The notes beneath the pieces are model-generated. The model made no database searches. It saw only the letters and a program-made list of their open reading frames with translations, and had not been told where the DNA came from. A program made the position numbers and the translations under genes. This document shows, one piece after another, positions 18,581 through 28,199 of a DNA stretch of 64,000 nucleotides (position 1 is its first letter; the number at the start of each line of letters is the position of its first letter). The stretch comes from Mycolicibacterium sp. P9-22 (GTDB taxonomy: Bacteria > Actinomycetota > Actinomycetes > Mycobacteriales > Mycobacteriaceae). Location of the stretch: contig NZ_NPKP01000003.1 in NCBI RefSeq assembly GCF_008329585.1, forward strand, positions 434,001 to 498,000, in the 5' to 3' direction.

Positions 18581-19513
18581 GTGGAACTGCGGCAGCTGCG
18601 GTATTTCGTGACGGTCGCCGAGGAACTGAACTTCGGCAGGGCGGCCGAGCGGCTGCGCATCGCGGGACCGTCGTTGTCCCAGCAGATCAAGGCGCTGGAG
18701 CGCGATCTGAAGGTTCAGCTGTTCGACCGCGACCGCCGATCGGTCGCGCTCACCCCGGCCGGCGCAGCGCTGCTGCCAGACGCCCGCTCCCTGGTCCGCA
18801 ACGCCGATGAGTTGCGCAGGCGGGCAATGAATCTGGCGGCCGACGATCCGGTGCGCATCGGCTGTGTGAACTGGTGCCCGGTCGACTGGTCCGAGCGGGC
18901 CGCCGGGGTCGCCACCTTGCGGGTCGACACCTGGGTGATGCCCTCACACGCGCAGGCCGCCCGGGTCGCCGACGGCAGCCTCGATCTGGCGATCTGCTGG
19001 GTGCAGAACGAGGATCTGAAGGACCTGGAGCTCGAGGCGCGGTTGGTCGGGGTGGACCGGCTCTACGCCGTATGCCCGGGCACCGATACCGCGCCGGTGC
19101 CCGCGAAAGACACCGTGGTGCTCGTCGATACCGATACCGCCAGTTGGTCGTCGTGGAACCGTTACGCCGAGCAGTTCGCCGCCGACACCGGAGCGCGGGT
19201 CATGCGCACCGACGACGGCGGGGTCACCGGACCCACGTTCTTCGAGCACGTGCGCCGCCTCGGCCGGCCGGTACTCAACAATCCGAAGGGCCAGAACGAC
19301 ACCGAGTCAAGCGATCTGGTGCGCCGCCCGGTGACCGGCCCGGTGCCGCTGTGGACCTGGTCACTGGTGTGGCGGCGGGATGAGGACCGCGCGTCGGTGC
19401 TCTCCGTCGTCGACGCCTTCACCCGGGACGTCGGTGACCTCGGCGTCGGTGACGCCGGTGTCTGGCTGCCTGCCGATGACCCACATCGCCGCGCAGACCA
19501 GCCCAGCCACTGA
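18581..19513 (+). CDS. LysR-family transcriptional regulator
   Basis: 310 aa with a canonical N-terminal LysR winged HTH (MELRQLRYFVTVAEELNFGR, AAERLRIAGPSLSQQIKALE). The effector-binding domain is divergent. GTG 18581 is preceded by a TAGGCT -10-like element. It is divergent from the SDR-SnoaL unit, which it probably controls. Its last 153 bp overlap, antisense, the 3' end of the MFS transporter gene, an unusually long convergent overlap, and the C-terminus (GVWLPADDPHRRADQPSH) lies wholly in that overlap. Confidence 0.9.
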   Translation: MELRQLRYFVTVAEELNFGRAAERLRIAGPSLSQQIKALERDLKVQLFDRDRRSVALTPAGAALLPDARSLVRNADELRRRAMNLAADDPVRIGCVNWCPVDWSERAAGVATLRVDTWVMPSHAQAARVADGSLDLAICWVQNEDLKDLELEARLVGVDRLYAVCPGTDTAPVPAKDTVVLVDTDTASWSSWNRYAEQFAADTGARVMRTDDGGVTGPTFFEHVRRLGRPVLNNPKGQNDTESSDLVRRPVTGPVPLWTWSLVWRRDEDRASVLSVVDAFTRDVGDLGVGDAGVWLPADDPHRRADQPSH

Positions 19514-20572
19514 CACCACGATGGCGCCGGCCAGCAGGGCATGATGAAAACCGTTGTCCAGCAACGGCGTCACCAACAGCGGGCCCACGATCTGCCCCGC
19601 CGAGTAGCCCGCCGTCAGCAACGCGACCGCGGCGGGCACACCCAACACCCGTCCCTCGGCCAGCGCCAGTGTGCTCACGCCGATGAACGTGCCGCCGAAC
19701 AGCACCGCGCCCACCAGCGCGGCGACCGCGCCGCTCGCGCAGGCCAGCGCGATCCCGCCGGCCTGCAGCATCAGGGCCACGGTGAGCAGCGCGGGCCGGC
19801 TGAAGCGTTCGGCGAGCCGGTCCCACAGCATGGCCGACGGAATCACGGCCAGGCCCACGACCAGCCAGGCCGCTCCGCCGAGGCGTCCGGGGGAGTGCTG
19901 GGCCACCGCGGCCACCAGGAAGGTTCCGGCGACGATATAGCCGACGCCTTCCAGCGTGTAGCCCGCGAACAGCAGCCCGAACTGTCCGCGGGCCGCACGC
20001 CCGGCCGGAGCTGCCGCCGGTGCGGGTGCCGCCGGCGACGGTAACCGCCACGCGATCACTGCGAGCGTGCCGGCCAGGCCTCCGGCCGCCCACCAGGACA
20101 CCCGCCAGTCGGTTCCGGCGGGCAGCGCCAGCACGAGCGCGGCCGACAGCGCGATTCCGATACCGACCCCGCTGAACCCCCACCCGGAGTGCCGCGGTGA
20201 GGAGTCCAGCAGGGCATTGACCGCGATCACGAAGGCCAGCGCGCTACCGACCCCGGCCACCGCGCGCAGCATCAGCCAGCCCGGCACCGCCGTCGTCAGC
20301 GGCATGCACAGCAGGCTGAGCGTGACCGCGACCAGGCAGGCCTGGAAGACCCTGTGCGAGCGGGCAATCCGTGGCGACAGCGCGGCCGTCACCGCGCCGG
20401 CCAGGTAACCGGCGTAGTTGGCGGTCGCGATGTGTCCGGCGGCCTGCGGCCCCAGCCCGGCCTGCGCCGTCATCAACGGCAGGATCGGCGTGTAGACGAA
20501 CCGGCCGATCCCCATCGCGGCGGCCAGTGCCGCCGTGGTGCGGATGACCGGCCCGTAGGTGTGCTGCTGCAT
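19361..20572 (-). CDS. MFS transporter, YbfB/YjiJ-like
   Basis: 403 aa with about 12 hydrophobic helices; the N-terminus AAAMGIGRFVYTPILPLM is characteristic of the YbfB/YjiJ family of putative effluxers. The start is taken at ATG 20570-20572, because the open frame further upstream codes for a non-hydrophobic segment unlike the family. The polar C-terminal tail (about residues 365-403) is encoded by DNA that also encodes the end of the LysR gene on the other strand, so the tail may be a recent extension by stop-codon loss. The substrate is unknown. Confidence 0.88.
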   Translation of the reverse strand: MQQHTYGPVIRTTAALAAAMGIGRFVYTPILPLMTAQAGLGPQAAGHIATANYAGYLAGAVTAALSPRIARSHRVFQACLVAVTLSLLCMPLTTAVPGWLMLRAVAGVGSALAFVIAVNALLDSSPRHSGWGFSGVGIGIALSAALVLALPAGTDWRVSWWAAGGLAGTLAVIAWRLPSPAAPAPAAAPAGRAARGQFGLLFAGYTLEGVGYIVAGTFLVAAVAQHSPGRLGGAAWLVVGLAVIPSAMLWDRLAERFSRPALLTVALMLQAGGIALACASGAVAALVGAVLFGGTFIGVSTLALAEGRVLGVPAAVALLTAGYSAGQIVGPLLVTPLLDNGFHHALLAGAIVVSVAGLVCAAMWVIGRQPDTGVTDAEVTDVPGEGVDDGEHRRAVLIPPPHQ

Positions 20573-20714
20573 CGCTCCAGGATGCGAACACCCGCCCGGG
20601 CGCACCACGACCCGCACGCTCTCAGCTGCGAGCCGGAACCTATCAGCGCACGGGATGGCGACGGTGGCGAAACCCGTTGAGACCGAACAGGCATGACACG
20701 ACAAGGAGCTCATC

Positions 20715-21389
20715 ATGAACGAGAACATCACCGTACTGGTCACCGGCGCCAACCGCGGACTGGGCAAGAAGATCGCCGAGGAATTCGTCGCGCGCGGCGC
20801 CAAGGTCTACGCGGGCGCCCGCCGCCCGGAGACCGTCGACGCCGAAGGTGTCATCCCGGTACAGCTGGACATCACCGATCCGGAATCGGTGCGCCGGGCC
20901 GCCGAGGTCGCCGCCGACGTCACCGTCCTGGTGAACAACGCCGGTATCTCGACCCGCGCCGGGCTGCTGACCGGACCGATCGAGGATGTGCGCGCCGAGA
21001 TGGAGACGCACTACTTCGGCACCCTGAACGTCATCCGGGGGTTCGCGCCGGTCATCGAGCGCAACGGCGGCGGCGCGATCCTCAACGTGCTCTCGGTGCT
21101 GTCCTGGATGCACCCGGCCACCTCGGGGGCCTATGCCGCGGCCAAGGCGGCGGCCTGGGCGCTCACCGATGCCGTCCGCGATGAACTCGCCCCGCGCGGG
21201 ATCGCGGTCTCGGCACTGCACGTCGGCTACATGGACACCGATATGGTCAGTTACATTCCGGCAGAACAGAAAACCGATCCGGCGCTGGTGGCTCGGCAGG
21301 CCGTGGACGGTGTGCTGAACGGGGCCACCGAGATCCTGGCCGACGACTGGGCCCGACGGGCCAAGGAGGCCTTGTCAGAGGTGCGATAG
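20715..21389 (+). CDS. SDR-family oxidoreductase
   Basis: 224-aa classical short-chain dehydrogenase/reductase: VTGANRGLGKKIAEEF cofactor loop, VLVNNAGIST, catalytic Ser region LNVLSVLSWMH and intact YAAAK. ATG 20715 follows an AAGGAGC ribosome site by 4 nt. It is divergent from the MFS transporter and directly followed by a cupin whose GTG overlaps its stop. The substrate cannot be named. Confidence 0.92.
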   Translation: MNENITVLVTGANRGLGKKIAEEFVARGAKVYAGARRPETVDAEGVIPVQLDITDPESVRRAAEVAADVTVLVNNAGISTRAGLLTGPIEDVRAEMETHYFGTLNVIRGFAPVIERNGGGAILNVLSVLSWMHPATSGAYAAAKAAAWALTDAVRDELAPRGIAVSALHVGYMDTDMVSYIPAEQKTDPALVARQAVDGVLNGATEILADDWARRAKEALSEVR

Positions 21390-21742
21390 TGGAGATCATG
21401 GAGAAGATCTCACTCACCGCCCTCGCGCGTGAACACCTGGAAACTGCCCGCGCCGCCACCAGCGGCCGCAGCGCGCACACGGTGTACGGCGGGCACGAGC
21501 ACAGCCTGCGGCAGACGCTGATGGCGCTGACCGCCGGCAACGGCCTCGATGACCACCAGAGCCCCGGCGAGGCGACGGTGCAGGTGCTGCACGGCCGGGT
21601 CCGGCTGAGTACCGCCGACGCCGGCTGGGAGGGCTCAGCCGGCGATCACCTGGTGGTGCCGCGTACCCGGCACGCGCTGGCCGCGATCGAGGATTCGGTG
21701 GTGCTGCTGACCGTCGTCAAGCAGGTCGGCCCGCACGTCTAG
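21389..21742 (+). CDS. Small cupin-domain protein
   Basis: 117-aa single cupin barrel (EHSLRQTLMALTAGNGLDDH, GEATVQVLHGRVRL, GDHLVVPRTRHALAAIEDSV). The metal-site histidine pattern is only partly present (DDHQSPGEA). GTG 21389 overlaps the SDR stop by one base and has an AGAGG site upstream; ATG 21398 is an alternative. Co-translation with the SDR suggests a common pathway. It overlaps the convergent DUF5313 gene by 4 bp. Confidence 0.85.
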   Translation: MEIMEKISLTALAREHLETARAATSGRSAHTVYGGHEHSLRQTLMALTAGNGLDDHQSPGEATVQVLHGRVRLSTADAGWEGSAGDHLVVPRTRHALAAIEDSVVLLTVVKQVGPHV

Positions 21743-22152
21743 AACGGACTTGAGTTGGACTGCCAGCGCGCCTCTTCGGGGCGGTCGCCGTAGCGCCGGG
21801 CATAGTCCTCGTGCAGCCGGGCGTTCTTCTCGCGGTTGCGGGCGTCGACCAGGTTGGGGTTCAGGCCGTGCTGGGCCAACCGGTGCCGGCGCCACACCTT
21901 GTTCAGCACGTAGCCCATCACCAGTGCCCAGGTGTAGATCGGCACCGTCATCTCCAGGTGCACGTACAGCGAGGCGGGCAGCAGCCACAGCGGCGCCAGG
22001 ATCAGCGCCGGCGGAATGGCATAGCGGATCATGTGGCGGCGGATCGCGCCGGGCCCGGACAGATCGGCGGCCACCCAGTCCCGCATGGAATCGGGCAGAC
22101 GCCGCCCGTACGCGTAGAGAACCCGCTGAACGAAGGTGGGAGTGTCGGCCAT
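21739..22152 (-). CDS. DUF5313 family membrane-associated protein
   Basis: 137 aa, recognisable as the actinobacterial DUF5313 family by its VLYAYGRRLPDSMRDWVAAD opening, two central hydrophobic helices (residues about 40-85) and a basic C-terminus (NKVWRRHRLAQHGLNPNLVD). Function is unknown. It is divergent from a MarR regulator with only 44 bp between the starts, so it is the likely regulatory target. Confidence 0.82.
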   Translation of the reverse strand: MADTPTFVQRVLYAYGRRLPDSMRDWVAADLSGPGAIRRHMIRYAIPPALILAPLWLLPASLYVHLEMTVPIYTWALVMGYVLNKVWRRHRLAQHGLNPNLVDARNREKNARLHEDYARRYGDRPEEARWQSNSSPF

Positions 22153-22196
22153 GGTTTAGATAGTACCCTAACTATTAGTGGGCTACTCTTGTGAGT

Positions 22197-22688
22197 ATGA
22201 CCACGGTGTCCCACGAAGTCGATCCGCTCGCACTGGAGCGTCAGGTGTGTTTCGCGCTCGCGGTGACCAACCGCGCCGTGCTGGCGGTGTACCGGCCGCT
22301 GCTGGAACCGCTCGGGCTCACCCATCCGCAGTACCTGGTGATGCTGGCGCTCTGGGACAACGCCAAGTCCGTGGCAGAGAGCCAGGAAAAAGCACTGTCG
22401 GTCAAGCAGATTGCCGCGCTACTGCAGCTGGACCCGGCCACCACCTCGCCGATGCTCAAGCGGCTGGAGACACTCGGGCTGATCACCCGGACGCGCAGCG
22501 CGGCCGATGAGCGCACCACGCACATCTCCCTGACCGCAGGCGGAGTGGCGCTGCGCCGCAAGGCACTGGACATTCCGCCGGCCGTGGTCGCGCGGCTCGG
22601 CGTCGACCTATCCGAACTGGAGCACCTGCACACGGTGCTGACCCGGATCAACGCGGCCGCGGTGGCCGCCGGCGCGCTGGAGACCTAA
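22197..22688 (+). CDS. MarR-family regulator, OhrR-like
   Basis: 163 aa. An N-terminal cysteine sits in LERQVCFALAVTNRAVLAVY, in the position of the peroxide-sensing Cys of OhrR proteins, followed by LTHPQYLVMLALWD and the winged helix SVKQIAALLQLDPATTSPML / TRSAADERTTHISLT. An organic-hydroperoxide sensor is inferred, but no ohr gene is adjacent. ATG 22197 lies 7-8 nt after a TACTCT -10-like hexamer (leaderless); GTG 22191 is possible. It overlaps the convergent VOC gene by 4 bp. Confidence 0.88.
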   Translation: MTTVSHEVDPLALERQVCFALAVTNRAVLAVYRPLLEPLGLTHPQYLVMLALWDNAKSVAESQEKALSVKQIAALLQLDPATTSPMLKRLETLGLITRTRSAADERTTHISLTAGGVALRRKALDIPPAVVARLGVDLSELEHLHTVLTRINAAAVAAGALET

Positions 22689-23035
22689 CGCCGGTGCGAC
22701 AAGACGTTGACGACGTTGCCGGATCCGTCGGCGAAGAAGAATCGCCGCACGCCCCACTGCTCGTCGGACAACGGGTGCACGATCTGCAGGCCGGCGGCCA
22801 CCGCGGCGGCGTGCGCGGCGTCGACGTCGTCGACCTCGATGGAGACCGTCGGGTTGACCGGCGCGGTCTGGTCCTTGGTCATCAGGCTGATCTGGTGCCG
22901 GTGCTCGGCATCGGCGAGTGTGACGATCCACCCGTGGTTCATCACCTCGGCCAGGCCGAGCGTGCTGGCGTAGGCGTCGCGGGTGGCTTCGATGTCCTCG
23001 ACGGTGAGGATCGGCACCACCCTGCCGACGGTCAT
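22685..23035 (-). CDS. VOC-family (glyoxalase/bleomycin-resistance fold) protein
   Basis: 116-aa vicinal-oxygen-chelate protein: VVPILTVEDIEATRDAYAST, HQISLMTKDQ, VSIEVDDVDAAHAAAVAAG and RRFFFADGSGNVVNVLSHR. Metal ligands are not convincingly complete, so the activity (thiol transferase, dioxygenase or antibiotic binding) is undefined. Its ATG (23033-23035) overlaps the XPB helicase stop in an ATGA arrangement, so it is translationally coupled as the third gene of the Rv0862c-xpb unit. Confidence 0.85.
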   Translation of the reverse strand: MTVGRVVPILTVEDIEATRDAYASTLGLAEVMNHGWIVTLADAEHRHQISLMTKDQTAPVNPTVSIEVDDVDAAHAAAVAAGLQIVHPLSDEQWGVRRFFFADGSGNVVNVLSHRR

Positions 23036-24681
23036 ATCGCGGGCCCCAGCAGGTCGTCGGCGTCCTTGATGATGTAGCCGTAGCCCTGTTCGGCCAGGAA
23101 GCGCTGCCGGTGCGCGGCATACTCGGCGTCCAGGCTGTCGCGGGAGACCACCGAATAGAACACCGCACCGCCGCCGTCGGCCTTGGGCCGCAGCAACCGG
23201 CCCAGCCGCTGCGCCTCTTCCTGGCGCGACCCGAAGGTGCCCGAAACCTGAACGGCCACTGAGGCTTCCGGAAGGTCGATGGAGAAGTTCGCCACCTTGG
23301 ACACCACCAGGGTGCGGATCTCGCCGCGGCGGAACTGGTCGAACAGGATCTCGCGTTCGGCGTTCTTGGTCGACCCCTGGATCACCGGGGCGTCCAACTC
23401 CTGGCCGAGTTCGTCGAGCTGATCGAGGTAGGCGCCGATCACCAGCGTCGGCTCCTTCGGGTGGCGCTCCAGGATCGATTTCACCACCGCGATTTTGGAG
23501 TGCGCGGTGGAGCACAGTTTGTAGCGTTCCTCCGGTTCGGCGACCGCGTAGAGCATCCGCTCGTTGTCGGTCATCGTCACCCGGACCTCGATGCACTCGG
23601 CGGGCGCGATCCAGCCCTGCGCCTCGATGTCCTTCCACGGCGCGTCATAGCGCTTCGGGCCGATCAGGGAGAACACGTCGCCTTCGCGGCCGTCCTCGCG
23701 GATCAGCGTCGCGGTCAGCCCGAGCCGGCGGCGCGACTGCAGATCGGCGGTCATCCGGAACACCGGCGCGGGCAGCAGGTGCACCTCGTCGTAGATGATC
23801 AGGCCCCAGTCGCGGCTGTCGAACAGCTCCAGGTGTTTGTACTCGCCCTTGGTGCGCCGGGTGATCACCTGATACGTCGCGATGGTGACCGGCCGGACCT
23901 CCTTGCGTTCACCGGAGTACTCGCCGATCTCCTCCTCGGTCAGCGAGGTCCGGGCGATCAGCTCACGCTTCCACTGCCTGCCGGCCACGGTGTTGGTGAC
24001 CAGGATCAGCGTGGTCGCGCCCGCCTTGGCCATCGCGGCCGCGCCGACCAGCGTCTTGCCCGCGCCACAGGGCAGCACCACGACCCCGGACCCGCCGGCC
24101 CAGAACGAGTCGGCGGCCATCTCCTGGTAGTCGCGCAGCACCCAACCGTCCTGGGCGAGGCTGATCGGGTGCGCCTCGCCGTTGACGTAACCGGCCAGGT
24201 CCTCGGCGGGCCAGCCGATCTTCAGCAACATCTGCTTGACCCGCCCACGCTCGCTGGCGTGCACGATGACCATGTCGTCGTCGATGCGGGCGCCCAGCAT
24301 CGGGGCGATCTTCTTGTTGCGCAGTACCTCCTCGAGGACCGCGCGATCCAGGCTCACCAGCACCAGTCCGTGCACCGGGCTCTTGATCAGTTGCAGCCTG
24401 CCGTAGCGGGCCATGGTGTCCACGATGTCGACCAGCAACGGCTGTGGCACCGCGTAGCGGGAGAAGCTCACCAGGGCGTCCACCACCTGCTCGGCGTCGT
24501 GACCGGCGGCGCGCGCGTTCCACAGCGCCAGTGGCGTGATGCGGTAGGTGTGGATGTGTTCGGGGGCGCGCTCGAGCTCGGCGAACGGGGCGATCGCCGC
24601 CCGCGCCGCACCGGCGAGTTCGTGGTCGACTTCGAGCAGCACGGTTTTGTCGGACTGCACGATCAGGGGGCCGTCAGTCAT
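23032..24681 (-). CDS. XPB/ERCC3-type DNA helicase
   Basis: 549-aa superfamily 2 helicase, Rv0861c orthologue-like. It shows the damage-recognition-like N-terminal half, Walker A VVLPCGAGKTLVG, DEVH box IIYDEVHLL, the XPB RED motif (LIREDGREGD) and motif VI QRLGRLLRPK. Bacterial XPB proteins are 3'-5' DNA unwinding and annealing enzymes implicated in repair. ATG 24679-24681. It lies 43 bp after the helicase-associated protein gene and is coupled to the VOC gene. Confidence 0.95.
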   Translation of the reverse strand: MTDGPLIVQSDKTVLLEVDHELAGAARAAIAPFAELERAPEHIHTYRITPLALWNARAAGHDAEQVVDALVSFSRYAVPQPLLVDIVDTMARYGRLQLIKSPVHGLVLVSLDRAVLEEVLRNKKIAPMLGARIDDDMVIVHASERGRVKQMLLKIGWPAEDLAGYVNGEAHPISLAQDGWVLRDYQEMAADSFWAGGSGVVVLPCGAGKTLVGAAAMAKAGATTLILVTNTVAGRQWKRELIARTSLTEEEIGEYSGERKEVRPVTIATYQVITRRTKGEYKHLELFDSRDWGLIIYDEVHLLPAPVFRMTADLQSRRRLGLTATLIREDGREGDVFSLIGPKRYDAPWKDIEAQGWIAPAECIEVRVTMTDNERMLYAVAEPEERYKLCSTAHSKIAVVKSILERHPKEPTLVIGAYLDQLDELGQELDAPVIQGSTKNAEREILFDQFRRGEIRTLVVSKVANFSIDLPEASVAVQVSGTFGSRQEEAQRLGRLLRPKADGGGAVFYSVVSRDSLDAEYAAHRQRFLAEQGYGYIIKDADDLLGPAI

Positions 24682-24724
24682 GCGCGATCCCGCTTCGCTA
24701 CTCGCTTGAAGGTCATCCCAACCA

Positions 24725-27001
24725 TTATCCAGAGTCGGCCGACACCACGGACGTCACGCGGTGGATGGCAAACTCCCGGACCCGTCCCGAGGCGGGGTCG
24801 AAGGCCGTCAACTGGCCCCCGCGGATGTTGATCGGCGCCACCACGCGCTGGGTGGCCACCCCCGCCGGATCCACGTAACCCATGACCACCGACGTCTGCT
24901 CCAGCGCCGCCTGCTGCAGCAGCGCGATGAGCACCGCCGGGTCCAGGCGCTCACCGGAGCGCGGGGAGGCCGCCACGCTGCGCATCACCGCGACGATCGC
25001 GCCCAGGGTCTGGGCCGGGGGAGCGGTCAGCGGCCGGAACACCCGGCGCCGCCCCGGTGCCGGCACCCGGGCGCCGCGGGCGCGGATATCGACGACCGCG
25101 CCGGTGGAGTCCTCGGCCGCGGGCACGAACCCGCCGGCGCGCAGGGCCGCCAGCACATCGCCGATGGAGGCCTGCGACACCGCGACGGTGGGCGCCAGGA
25201 TGCGCAATTCCAGAGGTTCGGCGGCCGGCGTGGACACCGCCTGGGCCAGCAACGCGGGGTCCTCACAGCGCACGAACGATGCCGCCATGCCGACCCGCAA
25301 CTGGCCGTGCCTGCGTGCGACATCGTCGATCAAATACGTCAGGCCTTGCGGCACAGGTGTTTTCGAGTGCTTCTCGAAGAAGGCGTGCAGACCGCCCGCG
25401 GTGTGCCCGGCGTCCAGCGCGCGGCGGATCGAGGGCTCACTGATCCGGTAGACCATCGCGGCGCCGGCCGACTCCACGGTGGCCACCGCGTCCAGCTGTT
25501 CGGCGAGCTCGCGCAGCAGCGGGCCGGGCACCACCACGGTCAGGTCGGCCTGCAACAGGAAGTGGTGCAGCGGTGCCGGCAGCACCTTGGCCATCGCGTT
25601 GATCACGGCCTCGGCGTCGTCATCACTGCGCTGGGCCAGCAGCAACCGGGCCGGACTGGCGATCGCACCGCGCCCGACGAGCCCGACCGCGTGCGCCTCG
25701 CGCAGCAGGTTGGTCACCGGGTCGAGCTGCAGGCGCGCCGCCCAGCGCGGCCGCTGCCACATCATCGCCAGCGCCGCCGATTCGGGTTCCACACCCGCGC
25801 CCGCCGGCAGATCGTCGAGGACGGTGAGCAGCAGGCGGCGGTCCAGCGGGGCGGCCGTCGAATACAGCGCATCCGAGAGCACGCCGAACGGCTTGCCGTC
25901 GGGGCCGCGGCTGCCCACCAGGCTCGGCCGCGCCGGCAGGTTCAGCCAGGTCCAGGCGACCAGATGCCAGCGCGCGGCGGTGGAGATCTCGATGAACCGG
26001 TCCGCGGCGACCGTCGGTGCCCAGTACGGGGCGTTGCCTTCGGCGGGCTCGGGATCCGGTGTGCCCGGCGCGATCAGTCCGGCCGCCGCGGCCACTTCCA
26101 GGATCAGGCCGAGCCGCTGTTCGTCGATGCCGGTCAGCTTGGTCAGCTTCTTGACCTCGCGGACTCCGAGCCCGCCGCTGCGCAGTTCGGGCACCGGGGT
26201 GGACGACAGCGTCTGGATCAGCACGTCGAACTCGCGGAGCAGGTCGATGGCGGCGCCCGCGGCGACCGAATCGGCGTCGGCCTGCGTGGTGGTGTGCATC
26301 GTCGGGTCCGGTGTCCGCAGGCCGGTCGGTCCGGGCAGGTCACCGCGCATCACCTGGGCGACGACCCGCGGCAGGATGACGGTGTCCCCGGTGTCACTGC
26401 CGATGTGGTGCAGCAGCCCGGCCGCCAGCAGCCGCTGCACGGGCCGGTCGGCGGGCGTCCCGGGCAGCGCATCGCGGGTGCGGCCCACCGGGGAGCCCTC
26501 GACCAGCCGGGTCAGCAGTTCACGCGAGGGCTCGTCGAGGTCCTCGAGCAGCGCCGGGATCTGGTCGGCGGGCAGGTCGGGCACATCGGGTACGGCCTGC
26601 CCGGGGTACCAGGGCAGCCCGGCCGCCGTCTCGGCCACCACCCGCAGCGCATCCTCGCCCCACACCAGGGCGCGGTCGGCCAGCTCGTCGAGTGCCTCCT
26701 TGAGCTGGGCGCTGTCGGCGCGGTCGCCGAGGTACTCCAGCAGCATGTCCCGCGGTACCGGGGCGGTATCGGCATGCAGCACGAGCAGCGCGTCCAGCAC
26801 CGCCAGGTGCAGGAAGTTCAGCGCGTCGGTGGCGGCCTTGACCGACTGGCGGGCCTGGGCCCGGGCCGCCAGTGCGGCGATGGTCCCGGGCGGCGGCTGG
26901 GTCAGGTCGGGCCTGCACTCGAGCAGCCGGACCAAGCTCTCGTCGGGCAGGTCGGCCAGCCAGACGCCGAGCGGCACACCGGCCCCGCCTACTTTGGTCA
27001 T
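24725..27001 (-). CDS. Helicase-associated large protein (Rv0862c-like)
   Basis: 758 aa, collinear with Rv0862c, which sits upstream of the XPB gene in mycobacteria. It has an N-terminal winged-helix-like repeat region ([18 protein letters not shown] start, then [18 protein letters not shown]) and a C-terminal XPB/Ssl2-like helicase-associated domain ([35 protein letters not shown], and the terminal ININGGQ-like beta segment). There are no helicase ATPase motifs, so it is probably a partner of XPB. ATG 26999-27001 is chosen over TTG 27007. It is divergent from the Rv0863-like gene. Confidence 0.88.
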   Translation of the reverse strand: MTKVGGAGVPLGVWLADLPDESLVRLLECRPDLTQPPPGTIAALAARAQARQSVKAATDALNFLHLAVLDALLVLHADTAPVPRDMLLEYLGDRADSAQLKEALDELADRALVWGEDALRVVAETAAGLPWYPGQAVPDVPDLPADQIPALLEDLDEPSRELLTRLVEGSPVGRTRDALPGTPADRPVQRLLAAGLLHHIGSDTGDTVILPRVVAQVMRGDLPGPTGLRTPDPTMHTTTQADADSVAAGAAIDLLREFDVLIQTLSSTPVPELRSGGLGVREVKKLTKLTGIDEQRLGLILEVAAAAGLIAPGTPDPEPAEGNAPYWAPTVAADRFIEISTAARWHLVAWTWLNLPARPSLVGSRGPDGKPFGVLSDALYSTAAPLDRRLLLTVLDDLPAGAGVEPESAALAMMWQRPRWAARLQLDPVTNLLREAHAVGLVGRGAIASPARLLLAQRSDDDAEAVINAMAKVLPAPLHHFLLQADLTVVVPGPLLRELAEQLDAVATVESAGAAMVYRISEPSIRRALDAGHTAGGLHAFFEKHSKTPVPQGLTYLIDDVARRHGQLRVGMAASFVRCEDPALLAQAVSTPAAEPLELRILAPTVAVSQASIGDVLAALRAGGFVPAAEDSTGAVVDIRARGARVPAPGRRRVFRPLTAPPAQTLGAIVAVMRSVAASPRSGERLDPAVLIALLQQAALEQTSVVMGYVDPAGVATQRVVAPINIRGGQLTAFDPASGRVREFAIHRVTSVVSADSG

Positions 27002-27066
27002 TGCCAACCAGCCTAAGCCAGCGTCCCGCTCTCGCCACCGCTCGCGGTACCTGCCACAATGTGGGT

Positions 27067-27246
27067 GTGGCAGACAAGAAGCAGTACGTCGATAATGGCT
27101 GGCCCGAGGTGGCCGACGGTGATCACGCGGTGAGCGAGCTCGTCAGCGATCGCACCGGCTCGTTGTCCCCGTTCGGTGACGTGAGCTTCCCGTTGCCCGC
27201 TGAGGAACTGCCCTACGTCCACCCGGTCACCGTCGTCAACAAGTAA
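27067..27246 (+). CDS. Conserved small mycobacterial protein (Rv0863-like)
   Basis: 59-aa acidic protein ([20 protein letters not shown] ... [19 protein letters not shown]) in the position of Rv0863, between Rv0862c and moaC. GTG 27067 is supported by a CACAAT -10-like element ending 6 nt upstream (leaderless); GTG 27061 is in frame. No domain is recognised. It is 3 bp from moaC, so it may be co-transcribed with the molybdopterin genes. Confidence 0.75.
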   Translation: MADKKQYVDNGWPEVADGDHAVSELVSDRTGSLSPFGDVSFPLPAEELPYVHPVTVVNK

Positions 27247-27249
27247 CCG

Positions 27250-27720
27250 GTGAGCGGGCTCTCGCACCTCGACGAATCGGGCGCGGCCCACATGGTCGAC
27301 GTCACGGCCAAGACCGCCACCAAGCGCACCGCGGTCGCCCAGGGTGCGGTGCACACCCGCGCCGATGTCATCGAACTGATCGCCGGCGGCGGGCTGCCCA
27401 AGGGTGACGCGCTACCCACCGCCCGGGTCGCCGGCATCATGGCGGCCAAACGCACCAGCGATCTGATCCCGCTGTGCCACCAGCTGGCACTGACCGGCGT
27501 CGACGTCGAATTCGACATTGGCACAACCGAAGTCACCATCACCGCCACGGTGCGCACCACCGACCGCACCGGCGTCGAGATGGAAGCGCTGACCGCCGTG
27601 AGCGTCGCGGCGCTGACGGTCTACGACATGATCAAGGCCGTCGATCCGGCCGCCCGCATCGATGGCCTGCACGTGGTGCGCAAAGAGGGCGGCAAGACCG
27701 GCACCTGGACGCCCGCCTGA
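27250..27720 (+). CDS. moaC: Cyclic pyranopterin monophosphate synthase MoaC
   Basis: 156 aa. With MoaA it converts GTP to cyclic pyranopterin monophosphate in molybdenum cofactor synthesis. Visible motifs are HMVDVTAKTATKRTA, KRTSDLIPLCHQLALTGV (the active-site histidine segment), EMEALTAVSVAALTVYDMIK and a terminal KEGGKTGTW. GTG start at 27250; its TGA overlaps the ATG of the next gene. Normal length. Confidence 0.96.
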   Translation: MSGLSHLDESGAAHMVDVTAKTATKRTAVAQGAVHTRADVIELIAGGGLPKGDALPTARVAGIMAAKRTSDLIPLCHQLALTGVDVEFDIGTTEVTITATVRTTDRTGVEMEALTAVSVAALTVYDMIKAVDPAARIDGLHVVRKEGGKTGTWTPA

Positions 27721-28199
27721 TGCGCTCGGCGCGCGTGATCATCGCCTCCACCCGTGCGGCCGCGGGCGTCTATGAGGACCGCACCGGCCCCGTCATCGTG
27801 GAATGGCTGAGGGGCCGCGGGTTCGACGTCGGCGCACCCGTGGTGGTCGCCGACGGCGCCGAGGTGAGCCGGGCGTTGTTCGCCGCCGTGCAAGCTCGCG
27901 TGCACGTCGTCATCACCTCCGGCGGCACCGGGATATCGCCCACCGACCGCACCGCCGACGCCACCGCGGACCTCGTCGACTACCAGATTCCCGGCCTGGC
28001 CGACGCGATCCGCCGTTCCGGTCTGCCGCACGTCCCGACCTCCGTGCTGTCCCGCGGCGTGTGCGGGGTGCGCGACGGTGTGCTGATCATCAACCTGCCG
28101 GGGTCCACCGGCGGCGTCAAGGACGGACTGGGCGTGCTCGCCGACGTGCTCGAGCATGCGCTGGACCAACTGGCCGGAGGCGATCATGAGCGGCGCTGA
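27720..28199 (+). CDS. mog: Molybdenum cofactor biosynthesis protein MoaB/Mog
   Basis: 159-aa MoaB/Mog-fold protein that adenylylates molybdopterin. [18 protein letters not shown], the [11 protein letters not shown] loop and [18 protein letters not shown] identify it; it corresponds to Rv0865. ATG 27720 overlaps the moaC stop (TGATG) and its own 3' end overlaps the moaE start by 14 bp, so moaC-mog-moaE is one coupled operon. Confidence 0.95.
   Translation: MRSARVIIASTRAAAGVYEDRTGPVIVEWLRGRGFDVGAPVVVADGAEVSRALFAAVQARVHVVITSGGTGISPTDRTADATADLVDYQIPGLADAIRRSGLPHVPTSVLSRGVCGVRDGVLIINLPGSTGGVKDGLGVLADVLEHALDQLAGGDHERR

Noticed and set aside
24761..27095. Two long plus-strand frames opposite the Rv0862c-like gene
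   Set aside because: Same shadow effect; composition (Arg/Gly/His or Ser/Arg) is unlike a real protein.
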